Of a stretch of 64,000 nt of DNA, positions 40,522 through 51,853 are shown piece by piece. The notes below the pieces were generated by a model that saw only the letters and a program-made list of their open reading frames with translations, did not search any database and was not told the origin of the DNA. Source of the stretch: Aporrectodea caliginosa (lineage: Eukaryota; Annelida; Clitellata; Crassiclitellata; Lumbricidae); NCBI GenBank assembly GCA_020284085.1, contig JACEVL010000059.1, positions 555,001 through 619,000 on the forward strand, given 5' to 3'. The position numbers and the translations under genes were made by a program. Within the stretch, counting starts at the first letter, position 1. Every line of letters begins with the position of its first letter.

Positions 40522-40525
40522 GTTT
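39687..40525. repeat. Degenerate repeat with CCCGGCGTTCGCCCGGG head and (ACAT)n/(TA)n tail
   Basis: CTAGCAGTTTTACCCGGCG directly follows the mariner element. The segment ends in (CATA)n at 40418-40440 and (TA)n at 40480-40520. Ends of this kind occur on RTE-like non-LTR repeats of invertebrates. Internal frames are short and not recognisable. Confidence 0.45.
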
Positions 40526-40637
40526 AATTGAATTCAATTGCTGACATACCGCAGCCATTTACACGAGAGAAGAAATGTCTTAGAAAGTTAATAAAAATAA
40601 ATCAAATCAAATAAACAAACAGAATTGATCGGTCATA

Positions 40638-40867
40638 GTACTGGTTGAAACCGGAAACGCGGTAGGTTCGGTGTTTGTCGAAGTCGTATGAGTGGGAGTG
40701 TTCCCAACACCTGATGACTGGTTCCTGGCGAAGGTCGACGTCAACACCGAGGCACTCCTCGTCAGCTGAACACCTCTGCAGACATCTGGCGACGCTATTA
40801 GTGTCAGGCATCTTTCGGCCACCTAGCGAACGAGTGGACGACAGCTTCTGCCACGAAACGGGACAAT
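40638..40867 (-). CDS. PAN/apple-like domain exon, copy 2
   Basis: 230 nt, same length and frame as copies 1 and 3, with the same TCTAG acceptor and all domain cysteines kept (CLQRC, EECLGVDVDL, RCWEH). The sequence departs from the other copies exactly at the end of the exon: after CAGTAC it reads TATGACC instead of GTCAAGG, so the donor is lost or replaced. The exon 1 partner is probably 43956-44105. A product from this copy would need another donor or would read on into TMTDQF and stop. Confidence 0.55.
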
Positions 40868-40993
40868 CTAGATCAGAACAGGAGAACATAAGAATTAATA
40901 GATGTCGTTATGAACTATTTATTATAATTTCCTTGCAGGAATAATAGCACATTTACTAAAGAAGAAACGAAACCTAAAGTAATGATTTACAGT

Positions 40994-41095
40994 AAACACC
41001 TTTTTAATGTTTCTAACTGACCTTATATATAGGTGCGCCTCAGCAGCGTTTAACATGTACGGCAATCATCGTTCGATATGACGGCGTCGTTAAAG
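40994..41095 (+). ncRNA. Candidate small-RNA unit, third example
   Basis: AAACACCTTTTTAATG 40994, TATATATA 41024. From the predicted start (about 41049) 45 nt lead to GGCGTCGTTAAAG (41083-41095). The paralogue at 56442 keeps the promoter but is cut short after TTTAACATGTGCATC. Confidence 0.4.
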
Positions 41096-41152
41096 TCTGT
41101 ATTGTGGGATTTACTAAAGGAACAAACTGGGACAAGAGTTATAGTTGATATT

Positions 41153-41245
41153 AAAAACCTTTTAAATGCGGTTATCTGAAGGTATATATAAATTCGCCTC
41201 ATTAACGTTACAATTGATTTTTTAAATAGCATGAGAGGCAGATTG
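41153..41245 (+). promoter_or_regulatory. PSE-like variant and TATA box, followed by a T6 tract
   Basis: AAAAACCTTTTAAATG 41153, TATATATA 41183, then ATTGATTTTTT at 41212-41222. The paralogue at 56581/56611 also has ATTGATTTTTT downstream. A run of T is the RNA polymerase III stop signal (established). Use here is inferred. Confidence 0.4.
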
Positions 41246-41249
41246 GTCA

Positions 41250-42239
41250 AAGTGAAGCGATCGATTTGATATCAAGGCTTGGGACTTTTCCCAAGACGGG
41301 ATAAATACTTGGGATCTGGGGATATTAAGCAATCAGCGTTTCTAAGGTCTGATGTATTTTGTACTTTATGCAGATTAGAAAAACGCGCTTACTCTGAGGA
41401 ATTAAACTGGGCAAGAGTTACAGTTGATATTAGAAACCTTTAATAAATGCGTTAAAAGTTATCTGAAGGTATATCATAACATTTTCGTCTCGAACCTCGA
41501 CACTTACAAATCTCAATTTTTATTGGCAAGAGCTTGGGATTTAGAAAAGATAGTGGTCGAGATACTCATCGATTGCAGCGGAAGATTTTCACGGTGAGCT
41601 GTATTGTTTTTGTGTTGTTGGTTCATTTTCTGTACAAGAATTTTAGAGTTATTTTTACCTCATTTAAAATATTTCACTATTTTGCATTGGCCTAGGCATG
41701 ATGGATAGCGATGGCTCTTCATTTCCGTCTATAAAACTCATGACGACTTTCCCAGCAATGGGAGGCGTTTCTGGGCATCTGACCCGCTACTTAATCTGCG
41801 CGTGATGATGACGTTGGTGGCTTCCAAACCGTCGAGAGAAGGGATGGCAGAGGCGTAAGTTGGGGAGCAGAGAAAAATTAGGGTGACGCAACACCTAAGA
41901 CCAATTAAAACAGAACGGAAAGGGCGAGGGAAATCCAGGGTATTACCCACGTTTGTTTTCCGAAAGGGTCAGCGGCTCCAAGCGCTCAGGTCTCCGTTCT
42001 CCCCACCCAAAGGGCCGCAATACGTTTCGAGCGTTCTGTAATTCCTAGGTATAACGCTAGAAAAAGTGAATGTATATCTTACCTTTATGGTGTATTGGCC
42101 AATGTACCTATACCCCGACTTCCGCCTATGAATAATAAATAATAATTCGCATCTGATACATTTTAGTCAATCCAGGTACTTTCACCTTATATACAAGTGG
42201 ATGGAGGCTTCCGGACGAAAGGATCTAAACAAACTGGTA
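41250..42239. other. No gene; short GGGATCTGGGGAT duplicates
   Basis: Fragments related to 22430-22530 and 56700-56800 (CTTGGGATCTGGGGAT) and a third degenerate module near 41432. The rest is unassigned. Confidence 0.4.
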
Positions 42240-42555
42240 ACTTATTGATATTAAACAAGGAATGAGACCCGGCTAACCCTGGCGGTCCTTGTGCTATAAA
42301 AGAAGAATGTCCACTGTACCTGAACGAGCCTAAAACAAAAGAAAACAAAGTTGTAATTAATTGAAGTTTATATTTGAAACTACTTTGCAGTTTGAAATTA
42401 CTGTAAGAAGATAAAACTTTCTTCACCTCTTCATTAAAATTTGCAAATTGCTCCTTAGTCGTTGAAGCCGATATGAAAATCCTCCACATTCATCTGCGTT
42501 TAAACGCACGTATTTTATATATATTGCATGATTTATAACCGTTTTAAAGGTGTCT
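42240..42555 (-). ncRNA. Paralogue of the 6346-6620 unit
   Basis: Minus-strand AGACACC at 42555 with TATATATA about 32 bp downstream. The micro-exon-like AG|GCTCGTTCAG|GTACAG is at 42320-42329. The wider block 42240-42820 matches 6250-6860, and 53250-53520 is an inverted partial copy. Confidence 0.35.
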
Positions 42556-42948
42556 AAAAATTACGAATAATTTAAAGTTCCGAAACATAGTTAATGTTTA
42601 GCCATCGTTATCGGAAACCGCAAATATTTAAAAAGCCACTTAAAAGTAAACTCAGGGCACCAACTACTTCACGGACGCTGCATCTAGTCAGAGGGGTTGT
42701 CCAGATATACAAATGGGGATACGGTTGCCATGGAGACCAGATGTGGCAGAGCGACATCTTTTGACACACATGACCGTTATGGATCCGAAGTTACAATCAA
42801 ACACACTAAAGCTGATTTTAACTTCGGATTCATACCTAGGAAGCGTAAGATACTTTAAGGTTACGTCGAGGTCGTACGGCCCAGGGTTTAAAAAACGATG
42901 CCTTTCATTAAAATACACGCAGTAACGTTAAAATTGCAATCGACATTA

Positions 42949-43080
42949 CGACACCTTTAAAACGGACTTACGCAACTCTATATATTTAACATTTTCTTTC
43001 AATTTTTGTCTGTGATCTGGTCAACTGACAGAATTATTTAATATCGACGTCAACGGTTTTTATTGCTAGAAAACTACTTT
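42949..43080 (+). ncRNA. PSE/TATA module followed by GACGTCAACGG block
   Basis: CGACACCTTTAAAACG 42949, TATATATT 42979, GACGTCAACGGTT near 43046. Paralogue of 6993-7140. Confidence 0.35.
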
Positions 43081-43724
43081 AACAAAATAACGACCAAACT
43101 TCATCATTAAGTTTCTGAAGAATAAATGATTTCATATATTCGTTTATTGAGAATAACAATCCTAACGCAGAAATGCTAACATGATTGATAACAGAATAAT
43201 TTAATAGATGTGGTGGATTTTAACCCGGAAACGTAAATATCTGGGAACCGCGCCACATGAGATTGTAGTTTCTGAAGAATAAATTATCTCCATTGTCTTC
43301 GGTCCCATGTGAGGTATTAGTTTGTCCGACTGGTGTTATGTCCACTTTCATACATCACATCTCACCAGAACTGCACCACCTGCCATCATTTTATGATTTT
43401 TCATTCTAAACTGAAAAAACACTTCCTTCCCACAAATCCTTTCCTGATTCCTCCTCTTCCTCCCCTTAAATCTCTCGCCCTTTCAGTTTTAAGCACCATC
43501 CGCCCCCTGACTGTCCACCTGCCTGACCCCTTTGGATCTTGACTTGGATCCGATTTTGACCCTACAATGCCTACATGTCTATCGATTTTATTTTGACTAA
43601 GCGCCAATGAATAAGATGATTTACGATAATACAAAGAATTCCAGAAGTGTTAGACAATGGTGACTATTATATGCGTATAACGATCTAGTAGAAGTAGAGC
43701 TGCAGCAGTAAGAGCAGTAATGGT
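43081..43724. other. No recognisable gene
   Basis: Unassigned sequence. The proline/leucine-rich frame at 43333-43542 has no domain and no paralogue in the window. Confidence 0.4.
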
Positions 43725-43740
43725 GGTGATGATGTGGTGG

Positions 43741-43827
<87 letters not shown>

Positions 43828-43880
43828 CGATGACGATGACGACGATGACGATGACGATGACGATGATGACGATAACCATG
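43725..43880. repeat. (GAT)n microsatellite
   Basis: TGATGATGA array with GACGATGAC variants; poly-Ser and poly-Ile frames are artefacts. Confidence 0.95.
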
Positions 43881-43955
43881 TCAATGACTATATGAATAAT
43901 TATAAAATAAGTATTAGACGATTAATCTCAAAATACAAAAAAAACCTCAAAAGAC

Positions 43956-44105
43956 CTCAATTAAATGACGTCTGATGTCGCTGTCTATTTCTTTTCTCGC
44001 CAGGAGTCGCTTCATTTCCGTTTCTCCGCCGGAAGTCGACGATCGGACATTCAGCGCCGTTGTCATGACGACCAACAGAAACGACCAACGTCCGACGACG
44101 TCCAT
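43956..44105 (-). CDS. First coding exon of a secreted protein, copy 2 (signal peptide)
   Basis: Minus-strand ATG at 44105, 50 codons, donor GAG|GTCTTT, phase 0. Residues 1-36 are identical to copy 1 (7296-7445). The last 14 residues differ through small indels that cancel, so length and frame are kept. The hydrophobic core FLLVVMTTALNV indicates a signal peptide. PAN-domain exon copy 2 lies about 3.1 kb downstream on the same strand. The conserved block extends upstream past the ATG, as expected for a duplicated promoter region. Confidence 0.55.
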
Positions 44106-44149
44106 TCCAAGCGAATTCATGCAGCGCCCGACGAAGAAACGGAATTTCT

Positions 44150-45535
44150 ATAGCGCCCGATGAAATTCGTCGCCTTGGTTTGAACGGCAGAGCGATTAAT
44201 TAATTCTCACAGTAACGATAACTAAACGAGAAACGAACGAAAACTGAATGCAGCCTACAACAGAACTTAGCTGAAGGTCGTATTGGACGAGCAATTCGCA
44301 CCAAGTACGGTAAGAATGTTATTTGTTTATATCTATTTGTATGTAGAGTGAGCATTTACTTTTTATATTCCTCCAAATGAAGGCTTATATGAAGCAGGAG
44401 TGGCTCCATGTTTTAAGCTTCATTGAAATTGCATTGAAATTCGCAACAGGCGCGATATGTATATCTATACATAGATATCTGATTACAGCTCATTTAAATA
44501 GAGTTTTATCATAAATGAACTGGATATGTATTTTACTCAATGAGATCGTTTTGCATCTGGCTTCGTTTAACACGCCAACATATCACACGCTGTGGCAAAT
44601 CGCTCAATTAGTGAGAACAATTTTGGAAAATTACTCAACTGTCGGTTTGATGATTGTTTTATCCAGTATCTGATATATTAGATTATTCGATGTTGAGCTT
44701 ATGTTAATCAGGAGCGGTTCCATTGTACTAAATGTAACGACTCTATGTTCAACTTTCATTGAAATTCCTCAACGTTTTATTTATACATCGATTAATCATT
44801 ACAGTCCATTGAAATAGAGTTTCATCGTTAATGAACGCGATACCTGTATGTATGTTTAGTGAGCATTTACATACAGCTTTCCTAGATTCAGTGTACTAAA
44901 TGCAGTGACACTGCTCAACTCCACAAAAGACGTTTTAGGTATATTTTTTAACAGACATTGCAGTCCATTGAAACAGAGTTTTATCATACATAAACTCGAT
45001 ACATTACTCTACCCGCTGAGATCGTCTTTGTTGAAGACATAGTTGGGAACGCCAGCACATCACAGGCTGTTGCAAATCGCTCAATTTGTGAGAACAATTT
45101 GGACAATTACTGAACTGTCGGTCTCAGAACTTTGGAAGGGATGTATACAGGATCTGATATTGGGGCGTATCCAGGATATGAAGCTGAGGCGAACGATAAA
45201 ATCCTGGGCCTAGGAAGGCATAATCAACTTCCATGCATGTGTGCAACCGTGAGACTGAAACGCCCAGACTGTTTGAAACAAACAGCACAATCAATTAGGA
45301 GCACAATGCCAGTGCGATTTTAATTAGTATGTCTTCTATCGCGAGTAGTGTACGGTCATTGTATTCATTTATCAGTTCGCTAGAGGCCGCCAGCGCTACA
45401 AAACGTTTGTCGCAAAGTGTTTTTATCCCGTCCACCATATCGTTTATTGAATATAACCTAAACGGCGGAGATTATGTCAATTGACTGCTTGCCAAAGTAT
45501 AGATGATCGTGGGATAATAAAATGTATGGTAATAA
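44150..45535. repeat. Segmental duplicate of 7480-8340 with internal triplication
   Basis: Includes the plus-strand donor ACG|GTAAGAAT (44306-44313). AGTCCATTGAAA.AGAGTTT and equivalents recur near 44495, 44805 and 44965, so the copy is longer than its 7.5-kb partner. Confidence 0.65.
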
Positions 45536-45839
45536 TTTCAATGCGCAGTGTCAAAGATTATAACCGTGCAAATATGAAAAAACTCAGGGTGGGCCAGGAT
45601 GTCGAAGTCGACCAGGGGAGACGTGTGTAGGGGTCTGGGAGATGTCTCTGTGATCCCATCCCTACAAAATGTTTGCATACCTAAATCTTATTTAGCATAC
45701 AGACAGTCTTAATTTTAATCTTCAGTTTCAAAGAACCTCTGTAGCTTTTATTGAGAATTTAGCTTGTTGCTAGCGCAGCATTTTCATTTCTTTTCGTACG
45801 CGGAGAAAAATTACAAATTTGAACTATAATAATCAAATT

Positions 45840-45940
45840 ATTTTTTTCTAGGCAAAGCTCCGCGGGCCAGAGAACCATTTTTGCCGGGTGGGTCAGAAAT
45901 GGCCCGCGGGCCGGACTGTTGACACCCTGCCTTAAACAGT
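45840..45940. repeat. hAT-like terminal fragment
   Basis: CGCGGGCCAGAGAACC and GGCCCGCGGGCCGGACTG, then TTGACACCCTG, the typical end pattern of hAT transposons. One end only. Confidence 0.45.
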
Positions 45941-45973
45941 GATGAGTACAACAAGGGTTTCACGCAACCATTT

Positions 45974-46030
45974 AGACACCTTTAAAACGGATCGGTTTTG
46001 TGCTATATATAGTTTTATGAAGAGCGTTAT
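45974..46030 (+). promoter_or_regulatory. PSE-like motif and TATA box, 30-bp spacing
   Basis: AGACACCTTTAAAACG 45974 and TATATATA 46004; GAGCGTTATGTTTTAGG follows at the predicted start. Confidence 0.5.
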
Positions 46031-46071
46031 GTTTTAGGTGTCACCAACGCAACATATCGTAATGAATATTG

Positions 46072-46389
46072 TTAATGGCAGTGATTCGCAATCTGTTTTG
46101 CCTAAGAAACAAATTTGATAGAAAATATTTTGACGGAACATCGACCTAAGTAAAGCCTATTCTGGCATGCGTGCGCCTGTGAAGCAGACCAGTAGGCCCA
46201 TGTAACGTTAATTAAGGTCTAATTATAATGTATTGAATAACTGAATGCTCTTTATAGAGTAGAAATTATTTCAAACGAACTTAATGGATATTGTTAATAA
46301 CAGTGCTTCGCAATCTTTTTTGCTTATACAGAACACATTTTGATCTGAAAATATTTTGACGGAACCTCGACCTAAGTAAAGCATAATCT
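46072..46389. repeat. Tandem duplication, about 210-bp unit, second copy split by a LINE
   Basis: The first copy (46072-46275) holds TTTGACGGAACATCGACC and GGCATGCGTGCGCCTGTG. The second starts at 46285 and is cut at TAATCT (46384-46389), resuming at 47092. Confidence 0.8.
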
Positions 46390-47091
46390 AAATATTCTTG
46401 GTGTTGAGCTTACAGCGAAATTTGGGTTCTCCAGTCACATTAAACGTCTGACCATAAAAGCAAGGCAGTCCTTTTATGCACTTCGGATCCTGAGGTCTCA
46501 CGGGCTCTCGGGGGACAGTTTATTTGATGTAGTTCGTGCCACTACGGTTGGTATTATGCTGTATTGCTCACCTGTGTGGTGGGGCTTTGCGAGAGTGCAG
46601 GAACGGGAGGCCCTTGAGGGAATTATCCGAAGGTTGGTACGCCAGGGGTACTTACCTCCATCTTCTCCCTCATTTGAGACTCTCTGCAGCAATGCGGATA
46701 CTAGACTCTTTGCCTGTATTCTGCTCAATCCTTGTCATGTATTGCATAAATTGTTGCCGCCGATCAAGCAATCGCGCTACTCCCTGCGACCACGGTCCCA
46801 TAACCGTGAGCTTCCCATGTTTGACAACCTGTCTCAGAAATGCTTCCTTGCCCGGATGCTATACAAATAAACTATGTTTTCCCTAGATCTGGCTATTTAA
46901 GCCCTTCATTTTCCCCTATGACTAGCTCTAGCTCTTCTTCCTCTGTACAATAAAGCCTCTCATTCAATTCTATGGTTGTAGGCTATATATAAATTTTGTT
47001 TATTTGTTTGAATGTATTAATCTTGCTATGTACAGTGCTGTGCGTTTGCTAGTGCTTCTCAATAAAGGAAATACTTACTTACTTACTTACT
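46390..47091 (+). pseudogene. 5'-truncated LINE copy, 702 bp, with TAATCT target duplication
   Basis: The frame from about 46391 to the stop at 46870 reads LGVELTAKFGFSSHIKR, ARQSFYALRILRSHGL, VVRATTVGIMLYCSPVWW and the C-terminal HKLLPPIKQSRYSLRPRSHN. It is the same RT C-terminal domain as at 9424-10056, about 60-70% similar by eye. The 3' untranslated part ends AATAAAGGAAA and (TACT)n. It is flanked by TAATCT (46384-46389 and 47092-47097). There is no endonuclease and only part of the RT, so the copy is dead. Confidence 0.85.
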
Positions 47092-47740
47092 TAATCTGGC
47101 ATGCGTGCGCCTGTGAAGCAGACCAGTAGGCCACTGTAAGTTTAATTAAGGTCTAATTATAAAGTATTGAATAACTTTGTAGAGTAGAAATGATTTAAAA
47201 TGAAATCTTCCCACAGAACTTTTTCTTCACATCAGAGACTGATTTGTGATGTAAAACACATTCAAACAACACTTTAATCCAATTTCCTCGACAAACACAC
47301 TTCAGGAAACGCTGCGTAAAGTTGTATTATCTAAGTAAGTAAGTAAGTAAGTAAGTATATTCTTTAATATAACCAGCAGCCAAACAGCACTCCGGTGAAC
47401 AAGCATCAGCCATATACGTCTACATAAACATAAAAATCTATATAAGACCAGTTAGATTAGCCAATTAAGACGGTCTCTGTTGTCATAATAATTAAGTCAA
47501 ACTCTGGATCCATCCGACATATTTATTGTAGGCTATAATGTAGAAATAATACACCAGGAAAGGTCGACGTCAACCGTTTTAACAGCCAAAACATGTCGTC
47601 AAACACTGGAAACTGAAAACTGTTCATACCCTGGTAGTGCCAGTCCCAATCCTGGGGAAATGAGGGTGACATCAATCGTCTTCGTTATGATAATTATAGC
47701 GTTGTTAAACAGAAACTAACCAAGGTCATACTGATAGAGA
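47092..47740. repeat. Rest of tandem copy, LINE tail, family D and A repeats
   Basis: 47092-47180 completes the split tandem copy. (AAGT)n at 47333 starts the minus-strand 3' end of another LINE copy. GGTCGACGTCAACCG to GTCGTCAAACACTGG at 47563-47612 is family D, and 47635-47715 is family A. Confidence 0.6.
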
Positions 47741-47850
47741 TCCTGAGTGGCCGATTGGGTTGGCAGCACGCTCTCCACGCCGGCGGCCCGGGTTCGCTTC
47801 CCGGTCGGTCGGTTTATCAGAGATTAATTTCTCGGATCTTTACTGCGGGT
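47740..47850 (+). repeat. tRNA-derived SINE head, third type
   Basis: GAGTGGCCGATTGGGTTGGC (A-box region) and CCCGGGTTCGCTTCCCGG (B box). Not a functional tRNA. Confidence 0.6.
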
Positions 47851-47910
47851 GGCTCGGTCGCAATATAAACGTGGAGTACAATACAACACAATACAACACA
47901 GCACAATATA

Positions 47911-48135
47911 CTGGGGCGCGGTGGTATAGGGGTATGTTCGGTGCCTTGCAGCTGGAGGGTTGTGGGTTCGAATCCACCTCAAAGCCGCCGCGTAGGGACC
48001 CTGGGCAAGTCCTTCACTCTCAATTGCTCATGCGCTTCGGCGTGAAACTCCGATTCAGCGTCCGCGCAGTAGTCGGGAGCGCCTCTGAATGGGAAATCTG
48101 GTAGGGGCGCTATAACAAGTGTTCAAATAAAAAAA
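47911..48135 (+). repeat. tRNA-derived SINE, full-length family member
   Basis: Near-identical to 25733-25950, ending in GGCGCTATAACAAGTGTTC and an A-rich tail. It is preceded by (ACAATACA)n. Confidence 0.85.
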
Positions 48136-48577
48136 AATACAAATACAATACAATTATGGCTGATATTTTATAGGATTAAATGTCTTAAAATTAATCATAC
48201 ATAGATCTCCAAACACCCGCGCACAAACACACTTTTTTATAGGCCCTTCAATATCACACTTCTGTAGTTGTGGTTGATTTGGGAGAGCCTCTTTGTGTGT
48301 CTCTGGACGAGGCGCTATATAAATTCCCGGAATCAATGGACGAATGAATACCATCATTATATGTGATGCCCGGGCTTAAAACCCGTCGCTGCCTAGATAT
48401 TAAGCTAGAAGCTGAAATTGGCGAGACGGGTCAAATGAGCATAACTTCAGTTAGAAAAAGATATTTTCATTCTGTAAAAAGTATTTTGAAGCAGATCAGT
48501 TGTAGAATTTGACTGAATAAAATGGTCAGAAACCGACATGTTTTGACCCACGGTGCTCACCAAAATCGTCGCTCAAC

Positions 48578-48790
48578 TGTAGCACACACCTTCGTCGTTT
48601 ATGACATACACTGTTTTGCACGGTCATTCATGCAGCGGCACCACCAAAGAGGTATTCGAAGACCCAGGTATGCTGATGGTGCCATTATCTCTCACCTGTC
48701 TGAGCCAAGGAAAAGCGAATTACAACACGAGGACATCTCTTCCACTGATGACAGAACAGACGATTTCCAGGCACCCACGGAGATGGGTAA
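48578..48790 (+). other. Exon-like segment, duplicated at 54117-54335
   Basis: Open in one frame (HTFVVYDIHC ... FQAPTEM) up to ATGG|GTAAGTTT, a strong donor. The 54-kb copy is preceded by TTTCCAG and starts at the same point (CTGTA.CA.ACACC), but its frame is interrupted. No domain is recognised. It may be a real exon with a decayed paralogue, or a duplicated non-coding block. Confidence 0.35.
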
Positions 48791-49067
48791 GTTTCAGCGA
48801 TGGATTTAACAATCTGCCCGCCCAGGAAGGTTTTTTTTTACCTCGCCTAATATCTAGGTTTCGAAGAGTTAACTTTAACTAATAGCATTTTTGTTTTGTT
48901 TATTTACCGTCGTTTTGCTTGCTCTTGATTTAATTTCATGTTCAATTTTAAGCTTTAAGTTTTCCGCCCATGGAATATGCCTCTCATAGACCTATGTGTT
49001 CGCAACCTGTCACAGACGTTGAAGGTAAGTTGGTATTTAATGACACTCGTAATAATGAACATTAGCG

Positions 49068-49640
49068 TCACCATCCTCCTTTCATTAGGCTTGGGACTGG
49101 CACTGCTAGTGTACGCGCATTGGCTCAGTTAAGCGTTTACCCGTGAGGAAAAGTAAAAGTTAGTCGGCCCTTGGTCTCATATTATATGTTGTATCCAAAA
49201 ATCTGGATAGCAAAACTCCGCCACTGTTCGCTTTCTGTCGGTGCCAGTCCCAAGCCTGGATAAAGGAGGAAGGCGACGCTAATGGTCTTTGCTACCACAC
49301 AGCTAGTCGTTAAACAGTAACACCACCACTGAATTGCAATTAAACGTTAATTATTATTTCACCACAGTTTAACGTCGTCTTATGACATCAAAGGCCGTTG
49401 ACGACAATACAGAAAATATGCAATACAATCAGAACAAGAAACTTATAGCATCCGAACAACACCATTAAAGGTGTCGAAACAGAGCTTTACAATTTCACTA
49501 ATATTCAATATTTTTCCAACATAAAGTATTTCATCTCATACTGTCTGTGATCATTATGTCCTGACAAACTTCATTAACTAACAAAGCATACATGTATTAT
49601 AATTGATTAAGGTATTCCTTTAAACTGTTCATGTACATTA
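49068..49640. repeat. Family A (both strands), family C and inverted-duplicate end
   Basis: Family A minus at 49068-49110 and plus at 49230-49325. Family C minus at 49370-49415 (GTTTAACGTCGTC ... GACGAC). 49436-49625 is the inverted copy of 61640-61860. Confidence 0.65.
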
Positions 49641-50290
49641 ACCAAGCCTTGCCATTATGCAATATTGAAGAACTAAAGTTGAATGATAGTAATATTGTAA
49701 TATGAATATTCATTAACCAATAAGTAATGTTTATAATTTTCCAACATCGGGTTCTTATTATTATGACAAAACATATTTTAGACAAAAATCAACAGTCGAA
49801 AAGAAGTCGTCCATGGATATTTCGGCAAACAGCATTGCAACACAGTACTGCAATATTATGCAACACAGCAGGCACTCCGATACAGCAACCAAACCAAACC
49901 ATTTGTAATATATAATACTGAAAAACCAAAGTTGAATAATAGTAACCAGCGTTGCAACCAACATTGCACAATAGTAATATGGCAATATAGATATTCATTA
50001 ACCAATAATTAATATTAATAATTTTCCAACATCAGAATTTTATTATAAATGTTATATGACATAACATATTTAAAAATTAACAATTGAAAGATGTTATCTA
50101 TGAGTGTTTCAGTAACCAAAATGTACACATACAACCTAAATTAAAGTATAATATTCCAGTTACAACTTGTGAATCACAATAATGCATTATTTACTTCAAA
50201 ATTATAAAAGTGTATGAATAAAAGACTAATTAAATATTTATAGTTATAACTAAGAAATACAACTATTCACAGGATCAAACTTAAAATATC
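49641..50290. other. AT-rich segment with tandem ATATTCATTAACCAATAA
   Basis: Two degenerate copies of a roughly 270-bp unit (49700 and 49990 start with ATTCATTAACCAATAA). No gene. Confidence 0.5.
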
Positions 50291-50293
50291 CAA

Positions 50294-50600
50294 TTACAAA
50301 ATTTTACCTTTATTGATTATCTTAACTAACCTATACACTTCATTTTGAAATAAATTTACCGTCATAAGGGTTTTAATGGAAATTTCGTGCTTATATAATT
50401 GACATTTATTTCTAAGTAATTCTGAAATATCTTCTTTTACACAGTCAATCAAAAGGTGATGAATTGTCTCCTTGACTTGACAGGTATCACATAAACCGTT
50501 TGAATCCTTTTTATAACGAATAGTCTTTGATTAGTATTGGCCACTCCTAGACGCAATCTAGAAATTTGGACTTCCTTATGCCTATAAGGTTCGAAATATT
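50294..50600 (-). pseudogene. LINE 3' end with zinc-knuckle-type C-terminus
   Basis: The minus strand reads EVQISRLRLGVANTNQRL, then after one frameshift near 50515 KKDSNGLCDTCQVKETIHH and LLIDCVKEDI, ending at a stop near 50294. The RLRLG ... CDTC ... H ... C pattern is the C-terminal zinc-binding end of I- or CR1-type LINE ORF2 proteins. A short dead fragment. Confidence 0.65.
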
Positions 50601-50821
50601 TTATATCTGTAGTAACAATTGGACAAATAGATTTATAAAAATTTGTACTGAGAACGAAAATTTTACATCAATTTGAAATGATTGAGTGTTTCGCCCACCC
50701 CACCCCCCACTATAAGTGGATAAGCCATTTGAAAGAGGTAAGTCTTAAGCTGAGAATGAACTGACTTGTAAGCGACTGAGCAGAGCGGACAAATACAGGG
50801 ACACAGAGAGACAGGGACACA

Positions 50822-50832
50822 GAGACAGATAG

Positions 50833-50905
<73 letters not shown>
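50822..50905. repeat. (GATA)n(GA)n microsatellite
   Basis: GATAGATAGATA followed by a long (AG)n. Confidence 0.95.
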
Positions 50906-50910
<5 letters not shown>

Positions 50911-51037
50911 AAGATACAGGGATATTAGGCTGCTGTGATTCTAGTTGTTTAATATAATTATGTAACAACAGCAATAAATATGTGACTAATAGGATTCCAT
51001 TCTTTAGAGTCATTGCGATAAATTGGATTTCAATGCA

Positions 51038-51145
51038 GATAACTCCGCCACTGTTCGCTTTCTTACAGTGCCAGTCCCAAGCTTGGATGAAAGAGGAGGG
51101 CAACGCCAATGATCTTTGTAATCACAGTGTCGTTAAACTGAAACT
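51038..51145 (+). repeat. Family A repeat, long form
   Basis: Starts at AACTCCGCCACTGTTCGC, then CAGTGCCAGTCCCAAGC and ends GTGTCGTTAAACTG. The CCGCCACTGTTCGC extension is shared with 49210 and, reversed, 51540. Confidence 0.75.
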
Positions 51146-51222
51146 AATATCTCTTCGATTGCTGTGAGAGCTTTGCAACTTGAGATGGGACATGATAACC
51201 GATTTGTTACAGCGCTCTCTTT

Positions 51223-51310
51223 AGACACCTTTAAAACGGTTTCAAACGCTGCTATATAAGGATTTGACAAGATAAGCGTTTAATGTTTTGACGATGATCT
51301 GGGGCTGTAG
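51223..51310 (+). promoter_or_regulatory. PSE-like motif and TATA box, 30-bp spacing
   Basis: AGACACCTTTAAAACG 51223 and TATATAAG 51253, the best consensus match in the window. AAGCGTTTAATG lies at the predicted start. Confidence 0.55.
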
Positions 51311-51489
51311 ATCGACCGGATAAGGGTAAAAATAAGACGCACCATGTAACTATTTGCGTAGTGGACAACGATACTAATGGCAATGGCTGATATTAAGCAC
51401 CTTTATAACATATTAGTCTTGGAAACCCGCCTATCCCTGGTGAGGTGGGGTTTTTCTGTTTAAAGACTAGCTGTGTGGTAACAAAGACC

Positions 51490-51800
51490 ATTAGCGTCGC
51501 CCTCCTCCTTCATCCAGGCGTGGGACTGGCACTGTCGGAAAGCGAACAGTGGCGGAGTTCTATCCCTGTTGGGTTTTTGCTATCAAACAAGAATGTCTAC
51601 TTTACCTGAACGAGCCTAAAACAAAAGAAAAGAGAGTCGTCATTATTTCAAGTTTATGTTAGCAATTACTCAACAGTTTTACATTACCATAAGAAGATAA
51701 TACATTGTACTTCTCCGCCATTCCATCGCTTCACAAATAAAATGTACAAATCGTTGACGTCGATAGGTAATAAGTTTCTGCATTTAAGTCTCGCAGATGG
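51490..51800 (-). repeat. Family A copy and third copy of the micro-exon-like unit
   Basis: Family A minus 51490-51545. AG|GCTCGTTCAG|GTAAAG at 51606-51615 (minus) with the preceding TTTTCTTTTGTTTTAG tract, as at 6352 and 42320. Confidence 0.6.
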
Positions 51801-51853
51801 TCACTAGTCTGCGATTAGTAGTAGTTTCAGTTGAATGACACTGCGTGATAACC

